Shown one piece after another: positions 1 to 5,309 of a stretch of DNA of 5,445 nucleotides. Source of the DNA: Deltaproteobacteria bacterium (GTDB lineage: Bacteria; Bdellovibrionota_F; JAHFAK01). Under the pieces are notes generated by a model. That model saw only the letters and a program-made list of their open reading frames with translations. It ran no database searches and was not told the DNA's origin. The stretch lies in contig JAHFAK010000130.1 in the NCBI GenBank assembly GCA_023250585.1, forward strand, positions 1-5,445, read 5' to 3'. A program made the translations under genes and the position numbers. How positions within the stretch are numbered: position 1 is the stretch's first letter; each line of letters opens with the position of its first letter.

Positions 1-318
1 GAAAGTACCACAGAAAATATACCGCACAAGCGGAAAGGTGCCCGGCAACTTCCGGTCGAAAAATGACCGGAAGTTGCCGGGCACCTTTCCGCTTGTGTAA
101 GGGTGAAACAGTGAGGTAAGAGCTCACTCATGGCAGTCTTGAGAGAGACGATGCGGTAAACCCCATCTGGTGCAAGACTAAACAGGAAGAGTTTTTCACA
201 ATTGTTGAAAAGCAAGCGGTTACTCGCCGTATTTCCAGGTAAGTCGCAAAGATCTTCATAGCAATATGAAGACAAGATAAATGGCCATTCTAGACAAAAC
301 TCGGCTTATAGGTCTAGC
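1..318 (+). ncRNA. rnpB: RNase P RNA, 3' part (5' end outside window)
   Basis: This is the catalytic RNA of ribonuclease P, which removes 5' leaders from pre-tRNAs. Conserved blocks appear in the expected order: CACAGAAAATATACCGC (10-26), then the P12 hairpin, TAAGGGTGAAACAGTGAGG with GTAAGAGCTCAC (98-127), GATGCGGTAAACCCCATC (149-166) with GGTGCAAGACTAAACAGGA after it, AGATAAATGGCCATTCT (276-292), and the 3' signature AGACAAAACTCGGCTTATAGG (about 293-312). These match the order in E. coli M1 RNA as I remember it. The 5' half (P1 to about P10, including the GAGGAAAGTC block) lies outside the window. The exact 3' end is uncertain: the last bases (about 311-320) should be the 3' strand of helix P1, and they overlap the start of the inverted repeat at 315. 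The odd feature is P12, here a perfect 33-bp stem. No T-rich intrinsic terminator is seen after the RNA. Confidence 0.93.
25..97. repeat. Perfect 33-bp inverted repeat inside rnpB (helix P12 position)
   Basis: Arms 25-57 and 65-97 are exact reverse complements around a 7-base loop (58-64, GAAAAAT). The arms are GC-rich (21 of 33) against AT-rich surroundings. The position, between the ACCGC block and TAAGGGTGAAA, is where P12 sits in RNase P RNA; in E. coli that helix is much shorter. Each arm is itself a quasi-palindrome (GGAAAGGTGCC / GGCAACTTCC), so two smaller hairpins are possible instead. A perfect stem with no mismatch or G-U drift suggests a recently inserted palindromic element or a recent inverted duplication rather than an old helix. 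Being in an apical, variable helix, it is probably tolerated. The structure is seen directly; the insertion origin is inference. Confidence 0.9.
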
Positions 319-438
319 CCTAAAGCACATTCAAATGATAACGAGGCTTCGTCGGAATCTCCTCAGCGTACTACTTACGTACGCTTGCGTCGTTTTCTCC
401 TCGCCGCCTCGTTATCATTTGAATGTGCTTTAGGGCTA
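315..438. repeat. Palindromic element between rnpB and the aspartokinase-like gene
   Basis: Arms 315-347 and 406-438 are perfect reverse complements (33 bp) around a 58-base middle. The middle holds a 7-bp hairpin, AGCGTAC (365-371) and GTACGCT (379-385) with loop TACTTAC. It also holds a diverged direct repeat: 350-364 (CGTCGGAATCTCCTC) and 388-402 (CGTCGTTTTCTCCTC), 12 of 15 identical. The left end touches the 3' end of rnpB and the last three bases on the right (436-438) are the stop codon of the - strand gene. It could act as a transcription barrier between the convergent genes, but neither side carries the T-tract of an intrinsic terminator. No clear target-site duplication is visible. 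Best read as a non-coding mobile palindrome of a family shared with the repeat at 1389-1516. Confidence 0.88.
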
Positions 439-1173
439 ATTATTCATACCAATAACTGTTCCGTCTTCGTTAGTAAAGCCACTGCGAACATGCAAAACTA
501 CACCAAATTTTTTTGCTAGTTCAATTGATTTTTCATGAAGCACAACTGAACCGCGCCTTATTATTGCTAATGCATCATCATAGGAAACATACTGAAGCTT
601 TTTTGCCTGAAGATTTTTTTTTGGATCTTCAGTATAAATTCCATTCACATCTTTAAAAAGCTCACAGCGCTTCGCCTTAAAATGTGCAGCTAAGGCAACA
701 GCTGTTGTATCAGAGCCTCCTCTTCCTAAGGTTGTAATCTCTTTTTCAAAACTTACACCTTGAAAGCCAGCAATAATAACAACTTTTTCTTCGAGCAAGG
801 ATTCTTTAATTCTTTCCCCGCGAATATCAATAATGTCTGCTTCTGTATGATTTGAATTTGTAATAATTCCACCCTGTGATCCCGTTAAAGAGAGTGCAGG
901 AATATGATGGGCATTAATTGCCATTGAAAGAAGCGCCATTGATATGCGTTCTCCTGCAGTCAAAAGCATATCAAGCTCACGTCTCTTTGGATCAAGGGTT
1001 ATTTGATTTGCTTGTTCAAGTAAATGATCGGTAGTATCACCCATAGCTGAAACAACAACGAGAAGATTATATCCTTGTTGCTTAGTTTCTATAACCCTCT
1101 TTGCCACTCGCTTAATATCATCAATGGAAGCAAGACATGCTCCGCCATATTTTTGAACTATAATTTCTTTCAT
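436..1173 (-). CDS. Aspartokinase-like protein, kinase domain only (no ACT domains)
   Basis: This 245-residue protein matches the amino acid kinase domain of aspartokinase, which phosphorylates L-aspartate with ATP in the first step toward lysine, threonine and methionine; cytoplasmic. Seen motifs: KYGG at 8-11, VVVVSAMGDTTD at 38-49, LLTAGERIS at 70-78 (the T-G-E aspartate-binding stretch), IAGFQG at 134-139, LGRGGSDTTAVALAA at 149-163, KDVNGIYTEDP at 174-184, and LHVRSGF near the end. Typical aspartokinases are about 400 residues or more, with two C-terminal ACT domains; here the chain stops just after the kinase domain. Normally conserved positions are changed: KYGGTS reads KYGGAC (A12, C13), and GAKVLHPRS reads GSVVLHEKS (V210, E214, K215). 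The ATG puts KYGG at the usual distance from the N-terminus, but no Shine-Dalgarno sequence precedes it. A TATGAT at 1224-1229 on the - strand is a weak -10 candidate. It could be a reduced active enzyme, a specialised paralogue or a truncated decaying copy. Confidence 0.85.
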   Translation of the reverse strand: MKEIIVQKYGGACLASIDDIKRVAKRVIETKQQGYNLLVVVSAMGDTTDHLLEQANQITLDPKRRELDMLLTAGERISMALLSMAINAHHIPALSLTGSQGGIITNSNHTEADIIDIRGERIKESLLEEKVVIIAGFQGVSFEKEITTLGRGGSDTTAVALAAHFKAKRCELFKDVNGIYTEDPKKNLQAKKLQYVSYDDALAIIRRGSVVLHEKSIELAKKFGVVLHVRSGFTNEDGTVIGMNN

Positions 1174-1311
1174 ATAATAACGTATTAAGGGGTTGAGTTA
1201 TATGTTTCAACAACTTTATGTATATCATAATTCTATATTTTTGTTGCACATATGATTATTTTAATCTTGTCTTTTAAAACATCTATCACAAATTAGCAAT
1301 TACTGTAACAG
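1174..1311. other. AT-rich upstream region of the aspartokinase-like gene
   Basis: No open frame or RNA signature is seen here. Read on the - strand it should carry the promoter of the aspartokinase-like gene. Candidates are weak: TATGAT (1229 to 1224) without a good -35 box, and TTGAAA (1210 to 1205) followed 17 bases on by TAATAC (1187 to 1182), which would give a nearly leaderless mRNA. Neither is convincing. Confidence 0.4.
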
Positions 1312-1388
1312 CTCAGAAGGTGTGAAAAAATCAAGGAGAGCTCCATTTTCTGAAAAAGAGCGATAGGAAACTGAAATGTCCAAATCGA

Positions 1389-1516
1389 CTGTCATTGCGA
1401 AAACCTGAAGGGTTTGAAGCAATCTCTTCTTACATATGCAGGATTGCGGAGTTTATTCCGAACCTGCTTGAGATTGCTTCGTCGGGCAAGAAAACGTGCC
1501 CTCCTCGCAATGACAG
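1389..1516. repeat. GTCATTGCGA-type palindromic element (128 bp)
   Basis: The element has nested symmetry. The outer stem pairs CTGTCATTGCGA (1389-1400) with TCGCAATGACAG (1505-1516). The second stem pairs GAAGCAATCTC (1416-1426) with GAGATTGCTTC (1470-1480). Between the stems lie two side hairpins: AAACC/GGTTT (1401-1405, 1411-1415) and GGGCA/TGCCC (1484-1488, 1497-1501). The centre can form GCAGG/CCTGC (1438-1442, 1463-1467) with CGGA/TCCG inside. The result is a four-way, cruciform-like fold. Sequences of the form GTCATTGCGA...GCAATC...GATTGCTTCGTCG...CTCCTCGCAATGAC are, from memory, widespread as multicopy intergenic palindromes in Rickettsia and various uncultured bacteria. A 65-codon open frame over this region (1395-1592) is translated repeat, not a gene. 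Confidence 0.85.
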
Positions 1517-1528
1517 AAGACCGTACAT

Positions 1529-1556
1529 TGTCATTTCGAACGAAATGAGAAATCTG
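1529..1556. repeat. GTCATTTCGAACGAA-type half element
   Basis: TCATTTCG (1531-1538) and CGAAATGA (1541-1548) form a perfect 8-bp palindrome with a 2-base spacer, followed by GAGAAATCT. This resembles the left half of a dispersed repeat GTCATTTCGAACGAA...GAGAAATCT whose complete copies, as I recall them, end in the reverse complement. No right half is found before 1596, so this copy looks truncated. It starts 12 bases after the previous element ends. Confidence 0.6.
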
Positions 1557-1595
1557 ATTCTTTCACACCTTCTCAGTAAATGGGAAAAATGAAGA

Positions 1596-1665
1596 TGGAT
1601 CCCGTGGGGGATGACAAACGGGAAACACTCTCAAATTGTCATCCGCGACTTGACCGCGGGATCCA
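1596..1665. repeat. GTCATCC / GGATCCAG-type palindromic element
   Basis: Outer arms TGGATCCCG (1596-1604) and CGGGATCCA (1657-1665) pair perfectly, as do inner arms GGATGACAA (1609-1617) and TTGTCATCC (1636-1644). A competing hairpin, CCGCG (1643-1647) with CGCGG (1655-1659) around ACTTGAC, occupies the right half. The right half (TGTCATCC, GACTTGACC, GGGATCCAG) closely resembles palindromic repeats I associate with Rickettsia and related intracellular alphaproteobacteria. The left half is shorter, as if the matching hairpin had been deleted. Confidence 0.75.
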
Positions 1666-1802
1666 GTTCCATAGAAAAATTACTTACACAAAGAGAAGAT
1701 ACACGCATAAACAAAAAATACAATAATTTAAACATGTTACGAACTACTCCCCTTCAGTAATTCTTTTAAAAATCTACTCTAGCTAAATATCTGAAAATTA
1801 GG
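1666..1802. other. AT-rich upstream region of the cyclase gene
   Basis: No open frame, RNA gene or strong hairpin is recognised. It contains the 8-base palindrome AACATGTT near 1732-1739, which could be chance. It leads into the promoter-like TATAAT. Confidence 0.35.
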
Positions 1803-1808
1803 TATAAT
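1803..1808 (+). promoter_or_regulatory. Candidate -10 box (TATAAT) of the cyclase gene
   Basis: A perfect TATAAT lies 17 bases before the GTG start. At the expected -35 distance (about 1779-1786) only CTAGCTAA is found, unlike TTGACA, and there is no TGN extension. Transcription would start near 1815, at the first base of the ribosome binding site, giving a leader of only about 11 bases. A chance match in AT-rich DNA is a real alternative. Confidence 0.4.
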
Positions 1809-1814
1809 AATAGT

Positions 1815-1820
1815 GAGGAG
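1815..1820 (+). promoter_or_regulatory. Shine-Dalgarno site GAGGAG choosing the GTG start
   Basis: GAGGAG ends 5 bases before GTG at 1826 and 14 bases before the next in-frame ATG at 1835. The spacing favours GTG. Both starts keep the first zinc-binding cysteine pair intact, so the protein is barely affected. Confidence 0.75.
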
Positions 1821-1825
1821 TTTTT

Positions 1826-4800
1826 GTGCAAAATATGACATGTCCATATTGTTCCGCAACAATTTTAAGTATCAGTAATTTTTGTTCCGAATGTGGGAAA
1901 CAAGTTGCTTATCAAAAATACTGCTATCATTGCGGAATGCCTTATACAGTTGGAATAAATTTCTGTGGGCATTGTGGAACAAATCTTCACATAGTTATTC
2001 AAACGCTCAATGATATTGCACAAGGACCACAAATACCTGCTGTATTCCAAACCAATGATACATCTATTACAGCACAAAAAGAGCAAACAGCAGAAATACC
2101 TCAAGCTCAAAAGACTATACCAAAACCAATTACTCAAACATCTGAAGTCGCGATAAAAACACACGTCAACCTTCAACAAAAAGATATAACTCAAGCTGAA
2201 ACAGCTCCGGTAAAATCTGCCGACGATCCTTCTTCATCCAGTCAAATTGGTTTCAGTGATGAATTTGCAAAGTTTATGCCCAAACATATTGTTGATCAAA
2301 TTCTTCACAAAAGCTCGTTACAAGAAGAAATGAAAAACGTTGCTGTTATGTTCGCGGACGTCAGCGGTTTTACAGCGATGAGTGAAAATATGGATCCCGA
2401 AGAAGTTACAAACATTATGAACAAATGCTTTCAGCTTCTCGTCGATCTTGTTAATAAATATGAAGGCACGGTTAATAAATTCATCGGCGATTGCGTTATG
2501 ACTATCTTTGGAGCTCCCATTGCACATGAAAATGATAGTGAACGTGCTGTTCGATGCGCACTCGATATGATCAAATCAATTGAAGCTTTCAATAAAACAA
2601 CAAATATCAATGTTCCTATTGGAATTAGTATTGGAATTAATGCGGGAAAAGTTTTTGCGGGAATTGTTGGATCAGCGATGCGCAAGGAATATACGGTTAT
2701 GGGAGATACGGTTAATCTCGCACAGCGCCTTGAAAGCATTGCAACGAAGGGAAGAATTATCGTTGGTCAGAACGTATATAAAGCAACGAAAGATCTTTTT
2801 GAATATATTGACTTAGAACCTGTTGCTGTCAAAGGCAAGAAAGAAAAAGTACAATCGTACGAAGTTGTTTCTGAAAAAAAATCAGAGTCCGGAAAAGCGG
2901 TTGAATATGGATGGACGCTTGTTAATAGAACTCAAGAACTTCAAAAATTTGATCATATCCTTGAAAAATTCGAAAAGCCAATTGGGCAAATCTTATATGT
3001 TTCCGGAGAAGCTGGTATTGGGAAAAGCAGAATTATGAAAGAATTGACGGGGATTTTTGCCAAAAGATATCCGGATTCGTATGTGATTAAATGTCATGCG
3101 GCTTCTCATACGACGGAACTGACATATTATATTTTTCAAAATTTCATTCGAATACTATGCAATATCACCAATGACGATAGTGAAAACGTAATGAAAGAGA
3201 AAATTAAAACGCTACAAAAATATACTCTCGATATGAATGAAATTCACTTTATTGGTTTAATCCTGTATTTAAAATATGAAGACAGCAACGTACAATTCTT
3301 TGATGAAGCAAAAAAGAAATTATCTATCTTTTTAGCAATAAAAAAACTCATTGCTCATCTCACACAGGAAAAGCCTTTAGCCTTTGTGCTAGATAACTTG
3401 CAGTGGATAGACCTTCTAAGTAAAGAGCTTCTCGACTTTATTATCGAAGATATTCGTAATAATCATATTATTTTATTTTTGTGTTCTCGTTTCGATTACA
3501 GTAAAGTTATTGAAGAAGATGATTCAATTAATGTCCTAACATTAACTCCATTTAATAAAGAAGAAACGTATAACCTCATTGAAGAAATCTTAGGTGCAAA
3601 GGATCTTCCCGAAACATTGAAAGAAGCAGTATGGTCTCGTTCTATAGGTAATCCACTCTTTACCGAAGAAATTATTAAATCATTTGTTGATGATAAAAAA
3701 ATAGTTAAGAATGCCGAAGGAAAATGGCTAATCGATCAGAAGATTAATTTATCAGAAATTCCCCATACTATTCATGGAATCATTGCTTCTCGTGTTGATC
3801 GCCTCGATGAAAAAACAAAAATTCTTCTCCAACATCTTTCAGTTATTGGAAGAGAATTTCGCTATTCAATAGCAAAAGAAGTTATGAAAGACTTTCCAAG
3901 TCTCAATGATGAACTGATCAAACTGGCTCACAAACAAATGATTTTTGAAAAAGCAAAATCTCCAGATACGGTTTATATTTTTAAAAGCCTTCTTCTCGTT
4001 GAAGTAAGCTACGGCAGCATTCTTAAAAAGAAGCTCAAAGAATTTCATGAAAAAGTGGGTAATGCGATTGAGAAAATAAATGCAGATCGTCTTGAAGAAC
4101 ATTATGAACTCTTAGCTCATCATTTCAGCAAAACTGACTGCTATGAAAAGGCAATTAATTATTTAGAAAAATCAGCAGAGAAACTTGCCAGTGAATGTCA
4201 GTTGGAAGGTGCAAATAACTATTATCGAACCGCCATTGAATTTATAAAAAGAGCTCTCGAAAACAATGTCATTGATGTAAAAATTGGCAAAGAAAAACAA
4301 ATGAATAATCTCTACAGATCTATTGATATTGCGCTTAAACAGGGTGATTTGGATTACAGTGAAAAATCGTGTGGTGATCTGCTTACGCTTGCCGAAGCAA
4401 ATAAAGATAAGACTTTCTCTTCGAAAGCAAAAATTGGATTGGGCCGATTCCACTTCTTTAAAGGAAATTTCGATGATTCAATTAATTATCTCAAAGAGGC
4501 GTTACATATCACTCAAGAAGAAGGCTTGGATGAAATATCTTCAAAAACAATGGGTTTTCTGGGAGATATTTATGAACGAAAAGGTGAAAGCGATCTTTCG
4601 ATTGTAACGCTTGAAGAAGGAATTAAGATTGCTGAAAAAATTAATAATCAACGATTGCTTGGTGAACTCAATAAACGAATCGGGACATCATATCTTTTTA
4701 AAGGTACATACGATAAAGCCCTCGACTATTACAATAAAGCCATTGATTATGCAAAACAAGTCAATGATAAAACAACGATGTCGGGAATTTTAGGAAATAT

Positions 4801-5302
4801 TGGAATAGTCTATAGTTTTCAAAAAGATTTTAATCAATGTCTCGACTACTATAATAAAGCTCTTGAGCTGTGTCGTGAAATCGGAGATAAAATTGGTATT
4901 TCACGAAATCTGCATAATATTGGAGAAGTATATTATGAAAATCAAAAATATAAAGAAGCATTAAAAAACTTTCAGGAATCTTTGCCTGTATCAGAAGAAA
5001 CGGGCTGGAGAGAAGGCTACGCTAACAATTTAATCTATGTTGGTTTCCTTAAATTTTTACAAAATGAAAATGCCACAGAAGGAAAAGAAATGCTTCATAA
5101 AGGAATTGAGATATCAGAAAAATATAATTTCAACCGCGCAATTCCCATGGGTCGTTACTTATTAGGTAAAATAAATATTGAAGAAAAAAATATCGACGAA
5201 GCAAAACAAGAATTTGATAAGGCAATGAAAATTGCAAATAGTACAGGGTTTAAAAAACTCATCGATGATATAAATGTAGAACTGAAAAAATTAGCTGCTT
5301 AA
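1826..5302 (+). CDS. Zinc ribbon / class III nucleotidyl cyclase / STAND ATPase / TPR signalling protein
   Basis: An 1158-residue multidomain protein with no signal peptide or membrane segment, so probably cytoplasmic. In order: two zinc ribbons (C6, C9, C20, C23 and C33, C36, C47, C50); a Q/T/P-rich linker to about 140; a class III adenylyl/guanylyl cyclase domain (about 165-345); a STAND/AAA-type ATPase (about 365-640) with Walker A GEAGIGKS at 394-401 and a Walker B-like FVLDNLQWID ending at D529; a winged-helix-like part (about 645-700); a helical stretch; then TPR repeats (about 825-1158). The cyclase residues are complete: metal aspartates D178 and D222, base-selecting K218 and T290 (the K/T pair of many bacterial adenylyl cyclases), and N297 and R301. 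It should make cAMP as a dimer, gated by ATPase/TPR sensing; the signal is unknown. Walker B has N524 where a second acidic residue is usual. The gene stands alone behind its own TATAAT and GAGGAG sites. Confidence 0.93.
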   Translation: MQNMTCPYCSATILSISNFCSECGKQVAYQKYCYHCGMPYTVGINFCGHCGTNLHIVIQTLNDIAQGPQIPAVFQTNDTSITAQKEQTAEIPQAQKTIPKPITQTSEVAIKTHVNLQQKDITQAETAPVKSADDPSSSSQIGFSDEFAKFMPKHIVDQILHKSSLQEEMKNVAVMFADVSGFTAMSENMDPEEVTNIMNKCFQLLVDLVNKYEGTVNKFIGDCVMTIFGAPIAHENDSERAVRCALDMIKSIEAFNKTTNINVPIGISIGINAGKVFAGIVGSAMRKEYTVMGDTVNLAQRLESIATKGRIIVGQNVYKATKDLFEYIDLEPVAVKGKKEKVQSYEVVSEKKSESGKAVEYGWTLVNRTQELQKFDHILEKFEKPIGQILYVSGEAGIGKSRIMKELTGIFAKRYPDSYVIKCHAASHTTELTYYIFQNFIRILCNITNDDSENVMKEKIKTLQKYTLDMNEIHFIGLILYLKYEDSNVQFFDEAKKKLSIFLAIKKLIAHLTQEKPLAFVLDNLQWIDLLSKELLDFIIEDIRNNHIILFLCSRFDYSKVIEEDDSINVLTLTPFNKEETYNLIEEILGAKDLPETLKEAVWSRSIGNPLFTEEIIKSFVDDKKIVKNAEGKWLIDQKINLSEIPHTIHGIIASRVDRLDEKTKILLQHLSVIGREFRYSIAKEVMKDFPSLNDELIKLAHKQMIFEKAKSPDTVYIFKSLLLVEVSYGSILKKKLKEFHEKVGNAIEKINADRLEEHYELLAHHFSKTDCYEKAINYLEKSAEKLASECQLEGANNYYRTAIEFIKRALENNVIDVKIGKEKQMNNLYRSIDIALKQGDLDYSEKSCGDLLTLAEANKDKTFSSKAKIGLGRFHFFKGNFDDSINYLKEALHITQEEGLDEISSKTMGFLGDIYERKGESDLSIVTLEEGIKIAEKINNQRLLGELNKRIGTSYLFKGTYDKALDYYNKAIDYAKQVNDKTTMSGILGNIGIVYSFQKDFNQCLDYYNKALELCREIGDKIGISRNLHNIGEVYYENQKYKEALKNFQESLPVSEETGWREGYANNLIYVGFLKFLQNENATEGKEMLHKGIEISEKYNFNRAIPMGRYLLGKINIEEKNIDEAKQEFDKAMKIANSTGFKKLIDDINVELKKLAA
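4415..5300 (+). repeat. In-gene TPR array with exact 40-residue period
   Basis: Within the cyclase protein the TPR glycine (LG or IG in helix A) falls at residues 873, 913, 953, 993, 1033 and 1073, exactly 40 apart, and at 1114 after one extra residue. Typical lines are IGTSYLFKGTYDKALDYYN and IGIVYSFQKDFNQCLDYYN. The DNA also repeats: 4721-4740 and 4841-4860 agree at 18 of 20 bases, 120 bases apart. A 40-residue rather than 34-residue period marks the longer-helix TPR subtype used in many signalling scaffolds. The array probably binds a peptide or partner protein that controls the ATPase and cyclase. Confidence 0.85.
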
Positions 5303-5309
5303 GCCGCCT

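Larger units (their letters stand above)
1312..1576. repeat. Imperfect 22-bp inverted pair enclosing smaller palindromes
   Basis: Positions 1312-1333 and 1555-1576 are reverse complements at 20 of 22 positions, with AGAAGGTGTGAAA (1315-1327) matched exactly by TTTCACACCTTCT (1561-1573). They enclose about 220 bases that include the 1389-1516 element and the 1531-1548 palindrome. The layout resembles a small non-coding element with terminal inverted repeats (MITE-like) that took in other repeats, but no target-site duplication is evident and there is no transposase. It may instead be the outer stem of a single compound repeat. Confidence 0.55.

Noticed and set aside
25-97. 33-bp hairpin as a transcription terminator
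   Set aside because: No T-tract follows, and clear RNase P RNA blocks continue on both sides, so it is an internal helix.
315-438. Intrinsic bidirectional terminator for rnpB and the aspartokinase-like gene
   Set aside because: The stem is far too long, the loop is 58 bases, and neither end is followed by a T-run. A barrier role is possible but not supported as a classical terminator.
1395-1592. 65-codon + strand open frame
   Set aside because: It lies across the GTCATTGCGA and GTCATTTCG repeats and reads as translated repeat. It has no ribosome binding site and starts inside a stem.
1312-1665. CRISPR array
   Set aside because: The repeats are palindromes of different families, with no regular direct repeats and spacers and no cas genes.
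1835-1837. ATG as start of the cyclase gene
   Set aside because: GAGGAG would be 14 bases away, against 5 bases for GTG at 1826.
1865-2194. - strand open frame opposite the zinc ribbon region, and the other short frames within 1826-5302
   Set aside because: They overlap a long gene with clear domain motifs, show no family features and have low-complexity composition typical of shadow frames.
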